From Christiangramia sediminis (GTDB lineage: Bacteria; Bacteroidota; Bacteroidia; Flavobacteriales; Flavobacteriaceae): a stretch of 64,000 nt of DNA. Under the pieces are notes generated by a model. It was not told the origin of the DNA and searched no databases. It saw only the letters and a list, made by a program, of their open reading frames with translations. The position numbers and the translations under genes are program-made. Below, one piece after another: positions 33,465 to 41,788 of this stretch. The stretch covers positions 62,001 through 126,000 of the forward strand of contig NZ_JAJBZG010000004.1 of NCBI RefSeq assembly GCF_020552705.1. The letters are read 5' to 3'. Position 1 is the stretch's first letter, and each line of letters begins with the position of its first letter.

Positions 33465-34139
33465 TTAATTTTTAACAGCTCTTAACATCTCTCGTTTTCC
33501 CGGAGGACCTGGAAGTTTTTGAACCTGAAATCCGCTAGCGATCATCGCTCTTCTAACACTACCCTTTGCAGCGTAAGTTACCAGGACACCATTTTGCTTT
33601 AGTGCTTTGAACATAATATCAAATATTTCTTCAGTCCAAAGTTCTGGCTGGACTCTTGCTCCAAAGGCATCAAAATAAATAAGATCATAAAGACTATTCT
33701 CATTGATCTCATGAAATTTCATCTCCATTTTCATGAGGGAGAAGTGATCTGAAATTGATGATGATTTTCCCCATTCAATGTCATGTAGCTTTAAAAAAAG
33801 GTCCGTCTTTTCCTCGGCCTGTGAAGCCTCAGGATAATTTAATAATTTCACCTCTTCCGGGGGAACCGGATAAGCTTCTACGGCAGTATAATTTATTTGA
33901 ATATTAAGTCTTTCAGATTCCAGCAGTGTGAGAAATGCATTGAGACCTGTACCAAATCCTATCTCAAGAATAGAGACTACTTTTGAATTATTTGTTTCCA
34001 AAAAATGATGCAATCCCATTTTTAAAAACACATGTCTGGCTTCCTGAACTGCGCCATGCTTAGAATGATACTGTTCATTCCACTCAGGTAAATGTATGGT
34101 TACAGAACCATCATCGGTCTTTATAATCTTTCTTTCCAA
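33465..34139 (-). CDS. mnmD: tRNA (mnm5s2U34) methyltransferase, stand-alone MnmD
   Basis: 224 residues of one Rossmann domain: ILEIGFGTGLNAFLTLLE (SAM motif I), YTAVEAYPV, and DLIYFDAFGARVQPELWT, which is characteristic of the MnmC methyltransferase half (DUF752). The FAD-dependent oxidase half of MnmC is absent, as in Bacteroidota and others. It performs the last methylation of the U34 modification started by MnmE-MnmG. One base separates its ATG from the end of the DUF4920 gene. Confidence 0.88.
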   Translation of the reverse strand: MERKIIKTDDGSVTIHLPEWNEQYHSKHGAVQEARHVFLKMGLHHFLETNNSKVVSILEIGFGTGLNAFLTLLESERLNIQINYTAVEAYPVPPEEVKLLNYPEASQAEEKTDLFLKLHDIEWGKSSSISDHFSLMKMEMKFHEINENSLYDLIYFDAFGARVQPELWTEEIFDIMFKALKQNGVLVTYAAKGSVRRAMIASGFQVQKLPGPPGKREMLRAVKN

Positions 34140-34140
34140 T

Positions 34141-34653
34141 TTATTCTTTTAGAAGTACTCCATGCGCAAGAAATCCGGGAGATTTTTTTATCTCTGTTAT
34201 TTCACCAATTTCTTCTTCACTTCTACCAGCATCTTTCGCCAAGTGCTTCTGGTCGTCTACGGAGGTTTCTTCAATAAACGCTATACCTTCTACGATTACC
34301 TCTTTACCTTCGATATCTTTGGGCACAAAAAAAGCATAGTCCTTAAATTTCACCATGGGATCTTCTTCTGCCTCGGGCAGATCCAGAGTCATCCAGCAGC
34401 CCTTCATTTTACATACACTGTTCACAGTGGTTTTAAATTTGGCGGTGATCGTATCTCCTGGTTTTAAGTTCTCAAATTTTACTTTCATTTCTTCCGCGCT
34501 AAGACTGTTTTCCGCGGAAATTTTATCTCCAAAGCTTTTATAATCTTCCTGTATTTGCTGTACTTCAGCGAGATCTTCGGTACTGTTTGTTTCCGAGTTT
34601 TTACAGGAAATAAATCCAATAAAAATTACTATAAATAAGATGCTATTTTTCAT
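34141..34653 (-). CDS. DUF4920 lipoprotein
   Basis: 170 residues. Short signal peptide with lipobox FISC (Cys17). The rest matches DUF4920: FGDKISAENSLSAEEM, then SVCKMKGCWMTLDLP with two Cys, and a C-terminal EEIGEITEIKKSPGFLAHGVLL. The family folds like a small OB-type barrel and has no assigned function (recollection). Immediately upstream of mnmD in the same direction and probably co-transcribed. Confidence 0.8.
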   Translation of the reverse strand: MKNSILFIVIFIGFISCKNSETNSTEDLAEVQQIQEDYKSFGDKISAENSLSAEEMKVKFENLKPGDTITAKFKTTVNSVCKMKGCWMTLDLPEAEEDPMVKFKDYAFFVPKDIEGKEVIVEGIAFIEETSVDDQKHLAKDAGRSEEEIGEITEIKKSPGFLAHGVLLKE

Positions 34654-34705
34654 ATTTCATATGTATTATAAGGTCTAAAGATTCAAATTTACCAAAACTT
34701 TAGAT

Positions 34706-34735
34706 TTTGATTCTGATTTTAATTGGGTAAATTTG
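34706..34735 (+). promoter_or_regulatory. ilvE promoter
   Basis: TTTG (34706-34709), 18 nt, TAAATTTG (34728-34735): a consensus Bacteroidota promoter ending 18 nt before the ATG, implying a very short leader without a leucine-type attenuator. Confidence 0.7.
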
Positions 34736-34753
34736 TAGACTTATTATTAAACC

Positions 34754-35821
34754 ATGAAAAATCCAACCTCCATGATAGATATACAAAGAGCTCCCCAATC
34801 TAAAATAAGTGAAACTAATTTTGACAATCTGGTTTTCGGGCAGGTCTTTTCAGATCATATGATGGAGTGTGATTATAAGAATGGAGAATGGCAAGCCCCC
34901 GTTATTAAACCCTACGGTCCACTAACGCTGGAACCATCTGCCCGTGTTTTTCACTACGGTCAGGCGGTGTTCGAAGGGATGAAAGCCTATAAAGATAATG
35001 AGGATAAGATCTGGCTTTTTAGACCAGATCAAAATTTTGAAAGAATAAACAGGTCTAGCAAACGTCTGGCAATTCCTGAATTTCCAAAAGAATATTTTTT
35101 CAATGCGTTGGAAGAGTTATTAAAAATAGATAAAGACTGGATCAAAAAAGGATTTGGGAATAGTCTTTATTTAAGACCCTTTGTGATCGCTACAGAAGCC
35201 GGAGTATCGGCATCGGCAGCAAAAGAATATAAATTTATGATCATTTGCTCTCCCGCCCAGGCCTATTATAGCGGTGAGGTGAGGGTTAAATTTTCTGAAA
35301 AATATAGCCGTGCAGCAGATGGCGGAGTTGGTTTTGCCAAAGCAGCAGGAAATTACGGGGCTCAATTTTATCCTACAAACCTTGCTAAAGAAGAAGGTTT
35401 TCAGCAAATTATATGGACAGATGCTAATACCCACGATTATCTTGAGGAAGCCGGGACTATGAACATCTTTTTCAGAATAGGAGATAAACTAGTAACTGCA
35501 CCAACCAATGATAGAATTCTGGATGGGGTAACCAGAAAATCTGTATTAACGCTGGCCGAAGAGTTTGATATCGAAACCGAAGTTAGGAGAGTGAGCGTTC
35601 AGGAAATTATTGACGCTGCTGAAAAAGGTGAGCTAAAAGAAATGTTTGGTTCAGGAACCGCAACCGTTATAAACCCGATTGCTGGTTTTGGATATAAAGA
35701 TCAAAAATTTGAACTTCCAAAAATGGAAGATTCGTATGCCAGATTCTTTAAGGATAAACTAATGAAGATCCAGTATAACGAAGCGGAAGATAAGTTTGGC
35801 TGGAGATATGAGGTGAAATAA
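34754..35821 (+). CDS. ilvE: Branched-chain amino acid aminotransferase
   Basis: 355 residues, fold-type IV PLP enzyme of the longer (class II/BCAT) branch. The Schiff-base Lys196 lies in GFAKAAGNYGAQFYP; FHYGQAVFEGMKAY and LEEAGTMNIFFRIGD, TDRILDGVTRKS-type (here TNDRILDGVTRKS) segments are hallmarks. It interconverts Val, Leu and Ile with their keto acids. Monocistronic with its own promoter and terminator; other ilv/leu genes are not in the window. Confidence 0.95.
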   Translation: MKNPTSMIDIQRAPQSKISETNFDNLVFGQVFSDHMMECDYKNGEWQAPVIKPYGPLTLEPSARVFHYGQAVFEGMKAYKDNEDKIWLFRPDQNFERINRSSKRLAIPEFPKEYFFNALEELLKIDKDWIKKGFGNSLYLRPFVIATEAGVSASAAKEYKFMIICSPAQAYYSGEVRVKFSEKYSRAADGGVGFAKAAGNYGAQFYPTNLAKEEGFQQIIWTDANTHDYLEEAGTMNIFFRIGDKLVTAPTNDRILDGVTRKSVLTLAEEFDIETEVRRVSVQEIIDAAEKGELKEMFGSGTATVINPIAGFGYKDQKFELPKMEDSYARFFKDKLMKIQYNEAEDKFGWRYEVK

Positions 35822-35843
35822 ATCCAGCTCTATAAATGTAAAG

Positions 35844-35871
35844 ATCCCGGCTTGAAACCGGGATTTTTTTA
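35844..35871 (+). terminator. ilvE terminator
   Basis: Stem ATCCCGG / CCGGGAT with a 7-nt loop followed by a run of seven T. It also lies between convergent genes. Confidence 0.9.
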
Positions 35872-35896
35872 TTTTAACTGGAGAAATCAAATAAGA

Positions 35897-36283
35897 TTAT
35901 TTTTTCAGCACTTTCGCAATATCGGGTTTAAAATAATTTGGCCCTTTCAGGACTTTTCCATCTTCCCTATAGATAGGTTGCCCATCTGGTCCCAGCTTAC
36001 TCATATTACTGGATTGGATCTCTTCAAAAACTTCTTCAATTTTGTGTTGCATCCCATGCTCGATAATTGTTCCGCATAGAATATATAACATATCTCCAAG
36101 AGCATCCGCAACTTCAGTGAGGTCATTATTATTGGCTGCTTCCAGATACTCTTCATTCTCCTCTTTCATTAAATTAAACCGAAGCAGGTTCTTTTTTTCT
36201 CCAAGGTCGGCTACCGGTTTCTCTTCTATTCCCAATCCAAATGCCGAATGAAATTCTTTTACGGCAGCAATTCTTTTCTTCAT
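35897..36283 (-). CDS. MazG-like NTP pyrophosphohydrolase
   Basis: 128 residues, all-helical. The metal site EExxE...ExxD typical of the all-alpha NTP pyrophosphatase superfamily appears as EENEEYLEAANNNDLTEVAD followed by ALGDML. The C-terminal GPDGQPIYREDGKVLKGPNYF is shared with phage and bacterial relatives annotated as nucleoside triphosphate pyrophosphohydrolases. It may remove non-canonical nucleotides. Convergent to ilvE. Confidence 0.82.
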   Translation of the reverse strand: MKKRIAAVKEFHSAFGLGIEEKPVADLGEKKNLLRFNLMKEENEEYLEAANNNDLTEVADALGDMLYILCGTIIEHGMQHKIEEVFEEIQSSNMSKLGPDGQPIYREDGKVLKGPNYFKPDIAKVLKK

Positions 36284-36284
36284 A

Positions 36285-36314
36285 TTGATTCAAGCTTTAA
36301 AAAGTTAACTTTGC
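36285..36314 (+). promoter_or_regulatory. Promoter of the 62-residue membrane protein gene
   Basis: TTG (36285-36287), 19 nt, TAACTTTG (36307-36314), 15 nt before the ATG. It fits the Bacteroidota consensus. Confidence 0.6.
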
Positions 36315-36329
36315 ATAAAAATAACCAAA

Positions 36330-36518
36330 ATGTTTTCTACAGGACAACTCATTTTCGCAGGGCTTTTTCTAATTGCTTTTATAATTGTAATGATCTTTAG
36401 TTACAGAAAAGATACCAGACTACATAACAAATACTATAAGGGAAGTTTTTTTGTTCTCATTGGCTTTATAATTTTTATACTCTTGCTTTTTTTCATTAAA
36501 ACCAAGCTTAATCATTAG
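36330..36518 (+). CDS. Small two-span membrane protein
   Basis: 62 residues with two membrane spans (about 6-24 and 39-57) joined by a basic loop (YRKDTRLHNKYYKG). No domain recognised; proteins of this size and layout are common and conserved in Flavobacteriia. It has its own promoter with a short leader. Function unknown. Confidence 0.65.
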   Translation: MFSTGQLIFAGLFLIAFIIVMIFSYRKDTRLHNKYYKGSFFVLIGFIIFILLLFFIKTKLNH

Positions 36519-36587
36519 TTCCATAGGAATTAACTTACGCCCAATTTGTTAATTTAATTATATTAGCACTACCTAATCATACCAAAC

Positions 36588-37643
36588 ATGAAAATCTTTA
36601 AGTACTTATTATTCTTAACTCTCATTTTTATAATTGGAGCCTCGATATACATCGCCACCAAAGACGGAAAATTTCAGGTGGAGAAAAGACTTATGATGGA
36701 AGCGCCACAGGAAGTTGTTTTTAATGAAGTAAACGATTTTACTACATGGAAAGATTGGGAACCATGGTCTCAGGAAGCTGATGATATGATCATTGAATAC
36801 GGCGAGAAAACAAGCGGAGAAGGTGCTTCCTACTCGTGGCAAAGCGAAGAAATGGGTGAAGGTGAAATGATTACAAAAAAAGCTAATCCGCATAGTAGCC
36901 TGGAACAGGAGATCACCTTTATTACCCCTTTTGGGGAATCTACCAGCGAAGTCTACTGGAAATTTGAACCGCAGGGTGACAGCACCCTTGTAACCTGGGG
37001 AATGATTGGCGAACAAAGTTTTATGGAAAAAGCAGCATTTATTTTTCAGGAGCAAAGCCTTGCTGAAATGATGCAGCCAATGTTTACAAAAGGACTCAAT
37101 AACCTACAGGAAGAGATTCGCCTAAAAATGGATAGCTATTCTATTAATATAGACGGGGTCACTCAGCATGGTGGCGGTTACTATATGTATATTACCTCAG
37201 CGAGCAAGATAAGCCAGGTTAACAATAGAATGGAAAAAATGATCACTGAAGTAGGAAATTTCATGACCTCAAATAATATCGAACAGATTGGCAAACCTTT
37301 TATTCTTTATAATGAATGGAATGAAGAGCAGGGAACTGCGATTTATTCTGCCGCTTATTTCACCCCCAGCGAGGTGGTTACTACAGCAGAAAGCAGCGTA
37401 CTTAATGGGTTTATGCCAAATCAGAGGACTTTAAAGACCACTCTAAAAGGTGATTATGAAAACCTTAAAGAAGCATGGGATTCTTCTTATGCCTATCTTC
37501 AGAAAAACGGCTTAAAGGCTGATGAAAATGCAAAAGCCTTTGAAGTTTATTTAACCGGGCCAAATGATAATGCTAATCCAGCGGAATGGATCACCCAAAT
37601 TTATATACCTCTGGAGCAGGTAAAAGCAGAAAACAATGATTAA
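36588..37643 (+). CDS. SRPBCC / GyrI-like two-domain protein, membrane-anchored
   Basis: 351 residues. An N-terminal membrane span (about 5-23) is followed by a START/SRPBCC lipid-binding-like domain (EKRLMMEAPQEVVFNEVNDFTTWKDWEPW) and a C-terminal domain like the effector-binding GyrI/AraC type (about 185-350). The combination occurs in Bacteroidota without assigned role; a ligand pocket is likely in each domain. It overlaps crcB by 8 nt, so the two are co-translated. Confidence 0.75.
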   Translation: MKIFKYLLFLTLIFIIGASIYIATKDGKFQVEKRLMMEAPQEVVFNEVNDFTTWKDWEPWSQEADDMIIEYGEKTSGEGASYSWQSEEMGEGEMITKKANPHSSLEQEITFITPFGESTSEVYWKFEPQGDSTLVTWGMIGEQSFMEKAAFIFQEQSLAEMMQPMFTKGLNNLQEEIRLKMDSYSINIDGVTQHGGGYYMYITSASKISQVNNRMEKMITEVGNFMTSNNIEQIGKPFILYNEWNEEQGTAIYSAAYFTPSEVVTTAESSVLNGFMPNQRTLKTTLKGDYENLKEAWDSSYAYLQKNGLKADENAKAFEVYLTGPNDNANPAEWITQIYIPLEQVKAENND

Positions 37644-38007
37644 AAATCTTCTTCTTGTATTTATTGGAGGTGGATTGGGCAGTAGTTTAAGATATTTAAT
37701 AAGTAAACATTTAAATGCTACTTCAATGATTCCCTATGGAACATTTCTGGTAAATATTCTTGGAAGTTTCTTGTTGGGTATCATTCTGGGCTGGGCCATG
37801 AAATCTAACTTGCTTAACAGTCCCGTCAATCTTTTGCTGGGAATAGGTTTTTGTGGAGGTTTTACAACCTTTTCTACCTTTTCTTTTGAAAATTACTCCC
37901 TTATTAAATCTGGAGACTATCTGAGCTTCTCCATATACTTTTTCGGAAGTATTATTCTGGGAATTCTGGCTGTCCTTGTCGGAATTTTAATCTCAAAGTT
38001 CTTCTAG
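37636..38007 (+). CDS. crcB: Fluoride channel CrcB/FluC
   Basis: 123 residues, four membrane spans. Family motifs: GGGLGSSLRYLIS (first span), GTFLVNILGSFLLGI with the conserved Asn, and GFCGGFTTFSTFSFE with the Phe box and Thr/Ser that line the pore. It exports fluoride as a dual-topology dimer. No fluoride riboswitch (GGNGAUGG-type) is visible; translation seems to depend on the overlapping upstream gene. Confidence 0.95.
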   Translation: MIKNLLLVFIGGGLGSSLRYLISKHLNATSMIPYGTFLVNILGSFLLGIILGWAMKSNLLNSPVNLLLGIGFCGGFTTFSTFSFENYSLIKSGDYLSFSIYFFGSIILGILAVLVGILISKFF

Positions 38008-38052
38008 TTAACAATTTACAATATAGAATTCCCAAAAATTTAAATTATAAAT

Positions 38053-38086
38053 AAACACCCCTAAAATAATAGGGGTGTTTTATTTT
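38053..38086 (+). terminator. crcB terminator
   Basis: Perfect 11-bp stem AAACACCCCTA / TAGGGGTGTTT, 6-nt loop, followed by T-rich TATTTTTA. Separates crcB from the nitrogen block. Confidence 0.92.
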
Positions 38087-38109
38087 TATATCGTAAAAGT
38101 TACACATCA

Positions 38110-38128
38110 ACCCTATTTTTTTAAGGGT
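38110..38128 (+). promoter_or_regulatory. Candidate nitrogen-regulator operator (P-II/amtB)
   Basis: ACCCT-N9-AGGGT, a 19-bp palindrome centred 144 bp upstream of the P-II start codon. The same 19-bp architecture occurs twice upstream of glnN (59471 and 59524). Shared only by the nitrogen genes among the intergenic regions I examined. Confidence 0.6.
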
Positions 38129-38262
38129 ACACCCATCTATTTTTATAAATTTAACCAATTATTAATATTTAATATGAAATGAGCTGTCATTAATTTTAAG
38201 ACCAAATAAAATTATTAGTGCTCATTTCCTCTGACAGATTAATACCAAATAAATACAAACAG

Positions 38263-38601
38263 ATGAAAAAAATTGAAGCAATCATTCGAAAATCAGAGTT
38301 TGATGAAACTAAGAAAGCACTTCATACTATTGGGGTGACCTTCTTTAGTTACTGGGACGTGACCGGAGTTGGTAACGAAAAGGAAGGTCATGTTTACAGG
38401 GGTGTTAGCTATAGCACCGCAGATATTCAAAGAAGATATCTGTCTATAGTAGTAACCGATTCGTTCATGGAGAAAACTGTGGACACTCTTTTAAAGACTG
38501 CTTACACAGGCAAAGTGGGTGACGGGAAGATCTTCGTCTCTACGATAGACGAAGCCTACCGAATTAGGACCAAAGAAAAAGGCAGCGAATCCCTTAAATA
38601 A
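38263..38601 (+). CDS. glnK: P-II family nitrogen regulatory protein
   Basis: 112 residues from the ATG giving MKKIEAIIRKS; 15 upstream residues do not fit the family. P-II signals nitrogen and energy status, here probably by plugging AmtB. The T-loop YRGVSY keeps the Tyr equivalent to the modified Tyr51, but it is one residue shorter upstream, and Gln39, which coordinates Mg-2-oxoglutarate in canonical P-II, appears as Glu. The C-terminal KVGDGKIFVSTIDEA is well conserved. It is 31 nt ahead of amtB, the standard pairing. Confidence 0.92.
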   Translation: MKKIEAIIRKSEFDETKKALHTIGVTFFSYWDVTGVGNEKEGHVYRGVSYSTADIQRRYLSIVVTDSFMEKTVDTLLKTAYTGKVGDGKIFVSTIDEAYRIRTKEKGSESLK

Positions 38602-38632
38602 ATTATTAAAGCATATTAACTATTAAGAAATT

Positions 38633-39859
38633 ATGGAAGGACTATTAACTATAAATAATGTATGGATGATGATCTGTACCGGCCTGGTGTTTTTCATGCA
38701 CCTTGGTTTCGCATTATTAGAAATAGGATTAACAAGACAAAAGAACACTATCAATATACTATTCAAGAATATCTTTATTATTACGATGGGACTTCTGCTC
38801 TACTGCCTGCTAGGCTTCAATTTGATGTATCCCGGTGAGTTTAACGGGTTTATAGGCTTTGCGGGATTTGGATTAAGTAGTCCCCTGGTAGACGGCAGCC
38901 TGGACCTCGCCTATAGCGAAGGTTACACGTACTGGACAGACTTTCTATTCCAGGGAATGTTTGCCGCGACCGCAGCAACTATTGTATCGGGGGCTGTTGC
39001 AGAAAGAATAAAACTGCACAGTTTTATGATTTTTGTGATCTTATATATTGGCCTCGTGTATCCCATTGCCGGTTCCTGGAAATGGGGTGGCGGATTCCTG
39101 GATGAAATGGGATTCTATGATTTTGCAGGATCAACCCTGGTACATTCAGTAGGTGGATGGGCGGCCCTGGTTGCGATATGGCTGCTGGGAGCAAGAATTG
39201 GAAAATTCAAGGATGGAAAAATAGGAGCTTTCCCCGGACACAGCATGCCTTTTGCAACTGCAGGTGTGATCATACTATGGTTAGGATGGTTTGGATTTAA
39301 CGGAGGCTCGGTACTTTCTGCAGATCCTGAATTAACATCACTTACACTGGTAACAACCTGTCTTGCTGCCGCAGCGGGTGGAGTAGCTTCATTTATCTTC
39401 TCCTCCGTCCTCTACAAAAATTATGATATTACCATGTTCTTAAATGGAATTCTGGGCGGACTGGTAGGCATAACTGCCGGGGCTGACCAGATGTCTCCAA
39501 CAGACGCCATCTTAATTGGTGCCATTGCCGGTGTGATCATCGTACTTGGAGTTGCCTTAATAGACAAATTAAAACTGGATGATCCGGTTGGAGCTGTGGC
39601 CGTTCACCTCATCTGCGGGATCTGGGGCACCCTGGCCGTAGGGATCTTCGGAAAACTTGCCGGTTTTGATCAGTTTATCAATCAGCTCATAGGAGTAGCA
39701 TGTTATGCCGCTATTTGCATTATTGGTTCGTTCATCATTTTCTACCTGCTTAAAGTTACCATAGGCATTCGAGTATCTGCCAAAGAAGAAACCGAAGGCC
39801 TCGATATTCACGAACATGGAATGGATGCTTACCCCGATTTCGGAATAAAGCAACATTAA
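38633..39859 (+). CDS. amtB: Ammonium transporter AmtB
   Basis: 408 residues, about eleven membrane spans. Hallmarks include AERIKLHSFMIF, DFAGSTLVHSVGGWAALV with the first pore His, and DDPVGAVAVHLICGIWG with the second pore His; FQGMFAATAATIVSGAVAER forms part of the Phe-gated vestibule. It moves ammonium across the inner membrane. Forms a unit with the P-II gene and probably the porin gene downstream. Confidence 0.97.
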   Translation: MEGLLTINNVWMMICTGLVFFMHLGFALLEIGLTRQKNTINILFKNIFIITMGLLLYCLLGFNLMYPGEFNGFIGFAGFGLSSPLVDGSLDLAYSEGYTYWTDFLFQGMFAATAATIVSGAVAERIKLHSFMIFVILYIGLVYPIAGSWKWGGGFLDEMGFYDFAGSTLVHSVGGWAALVAIWLLGARIGKFKDGKIGAFPGHSMPFATAGVIILWLGWFGFNGGSVLSADPELTSLTLVTTCLAAAAGGVASFIFSSVLYKNYDITMFLNGILGGLVGITAGADQMSPTDAILIGAIAGVIIVLGVALIDKLKLDDPVGAVAVHLICGIWGTLAVGIFGKLAGFDQFINQLIGVACYAAICIIGSFIIFYLLKVTIGIRVSAKEETEGLDIHEHGMDAYPDFGIKQH

Positions 39860-39883
39860 AAATTAAGGCTGTTTAAACAAAAA

Positions 39884-39909
39884 ACGGAGCGTTTTGCAGA
39901 ACGCTCCGT
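39884..39909. other. Strong hairpin between amtB and the porin gene
   Basis: Perfect 10-bp stem ACGGAGCGTT / AACGCTCCGT with a 6-nt loop, but no T run after it. It could protect the glnK-amtB mRNA end or attenuate the porin gene; not a classical terminator. Confidence 0.6.
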
Positions 39910-39999
39910 ATAACATAACCGCTTATAATTCATGATCAATTTAAGATCAACCAGAGTCGCTAAACAATAAGTTAAACCAAATTATTAATCAATATCATT

Positions 40000-41088
40000 A
40001 TGAAAACAATTACGTCTTCAAAATTAGTAAAATTTCTCTTTTTACTGCCGGTAGCCTTAACAACTTCTACAATGATCGCCCAGGAAGAAGAGGAAGCAGC
40101 AAAATTCACCATTAATGGTAGTATAGATGCCTATTTTAGAACTAATTTCAACGGATTAAATAAATCCCAGGAAATTGTAGGAGGAGATGAAGCCTCATTT
40201 ATACCAGCCGCTCCTGCTACTTCATTTGCCAATGATCCAGGCTTCGCCATTGGCATGGCCAATATTATTCTTGGATATGAAAACGATAAAATAGGCTTTG
40301 TAGCCGATCTTGTATTTGGCCCACGTGGGGAAGATGCAGTATTTCTTTCAGAACCTTCTACAAATATTGTCAATCAACTCTACGCTTATTATAAGATAAA
40401 TGATGCCTTGAAATTTACTTTAGGAAACTGGAATACTTTTTTAGGATATGAAGTGATCTCCCCGGCGGCAAATTTCAATTACTCCACTTCATATATGTTT
40501 TCCTACGGACCGTTCTCCCATACAGGAATAAAAGCTGATTTTAGTTTTGATGATAACTGGACCGGGATGCTTGCAGTTATGAATCCAACAGATTATACTG
40601 AATTTAACCCCATTGGAAAATACACTTTTGGAGGTCTGCTTGGATATTCTAATGCTTCCGGTAGCGCCTTTCTTAATTTGATATATGGAGAACAGTCACT
40701 TTCTGACGATGCCCTTTTTCAAATTGATCTGACTACAGGCTGGGATCTCACGGAAACATTTTATTTAGGTTTTAATACAACCTACCAGGATACCGAAGGT
40801 GTTGGCTTTTATGGCGCAGCTCTTTATCCCCAGATAGCTTTATCAGATAGTTTTGGGCTCGGCCTAAGAGCGGAATACTTCAAAGAATTGGAAGATGGCG
40901 GACCGGTATATGGAGCCGATGTAAGATCTCTAGATTTCACACTTACCGGTAGCTATGCAGTTGGTGGTTTGATCATAAAGCCGGAACTTCGTCTTGATAG
41001 TATTTCTGAAGATGTTTTCCTGGATCAGGATCTTCAGGCTACAGATAATTTATCATCCTTTGTGCTGGCTGCTATTTACGCATTTTGA
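40000..41088 (+). CDS. Outer-membrane porin (BBP2/OmpL-like)
   Basis: 362 residues with signal peptide (KFLFLLPVALTTSTMIAQ). The mature part is a beta-barrel of alternating strands, ending in FVLAAIYAF with C-terminal Phe, the outer-membrane sorting signal. GSIDAYFRTNFNG, LGNWNTFLGYEVISP and YSTSYMFSYGPFSHTGIKA resemble the putative beta-barrel porin-2 family. Its place after P-II and amtB suggests it admits ammonium or other small nitrogen solutes (inference). Confidence 0.82.
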   Translation: MKTITSSKLVKFLFLLPVALTTSTMIAQEEEEAAKFTINGSIDAYFRTNFNGLNKSQEIVGGDEASFIPAAPATSFANDPGFAIGMANIILGYENDKIGFVADLVFGPRGEDAVFLSEPSTNIVNQLYAYYKINDALKFTLGNWNTFLGYEVISPAANFNYSTSYMFSYGPFSHTGIKADFSFDDNWTGMLAVMNPTDYTEFNPIGKYTFGGLLGYSNASGSAFLNLIYGEQSLSDDALFQIDLTTGWDLTETFYLGFNTTYQDTEGVGFYGAALYPQIALSDSFGLGLRAEYFKELEDGGPVYGADVRSLDFTLTGSYAVGGLIIKPELRLDSISEDVFLDQDLQATDNLSSFVLAAIYAF

Positions 41089-41094
41089 TCAGCT

Positions 41095-41709
41095 TCATTT
41101 AAATGCTTTTACTCCGGCAAATATTTCTATCTCCAGATCATTCTCTTTAGGCGGAATGGGACAGGAATATTTGCCGCTATAGGCACAGTAAGGATTATAG
41201 GCTTTATTAAAGTCAAGGATCACCTCTTTCGATTCTGGAATCCTGAAATCTATATATCTTCCCCCTCCATACGTGCTTTTTCCATTTGTAAGATCTGTAA
41301 AAGGCAAGAACAGGTAATCAAAATATTCAGGATCCTGGACTAACTCCTGATTCTGATATAAGTTAAGCTTAAGGTCTTTTCCCTGTAACGTGAAATATAA
41401 CTCACCATATTTCACATATACTGGCAGCCGGTCTGTACTGGTGGGCATGGTAAAAGGAGCTTCTGCAGGGGTCCTTACAAATTCAGCCTTCACAATAAAA
41501 TTTGGATCTATCTCAAAGAAATCAAGACCTTTAAACTCCTTAAGATCTTTCTTTTCTAAAGGAGTTTCTTCAGGATTGGCATATTCCTTATCCAGTTCTT
41601 GCTGAAATTCTTTTGCGCTGGCAATGTGATCAGTTTTTTGAGCTATTGCTGTATTTACAATAAACAGTAATATAAAAAGATTAAAACTTATATTTTTTGC
41701 AGTCCGCAT
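41095..41709 (-). CDS. DUF1684 exported protein
   Basis: 204 residues with an N-terminal signal peptide (about 1-23, INTAIAQ). The body matches DUF1684: FEIDPNFIVKAEFVRTPAEAPFTM, LPVYVKYGELYFTLQGKDLKLNLYQ, FTDLTNGKSTYGGGRYIDF and FNKAYNPYCAYSGKYSCPIPP. The family is widespread with unknown function. It ends 6 nt from the end of the porin gene (convergent). Confidence 0.85.
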   Translation of the reverse strand: MRTAKNISFNLFILLFIVNTAIAQKTDHIASAKEFQQELDKEYANPEETPLEKKDLKEFKGLDFFEIDPNFIVKAEFVRTPAEAPFTMPTSTDRLPVYVKYGELYFTLQGKDLKLNLYQNQELVQDPEYFDYLFLPFTDLTNGKSTYGGGRYIDFRIPESKEVILDFNKAYNPYCAYSGKYSCPIPPKENDLEIEIFAGVKAFK

Positions 41710-41788
41710 TAAGGTGTTTTTGAAGCAATTAAAATTAATAATTAAAAGCCTGAAAATTTAATTTAATTTTGGAAGCTTAACGCCAAAT

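Noticed and set aside
37500-37640. Fluoride riboswitch before crcB
   Set aside because: The region is coding sequence of the overlapping upstream gene, and no conserved riboswitch core is seen.
38129-38262. Sigma-54 promoter before the P-II gene
   Set aside because: No TGGCA-N7-TTGC-type element was found in the leader.
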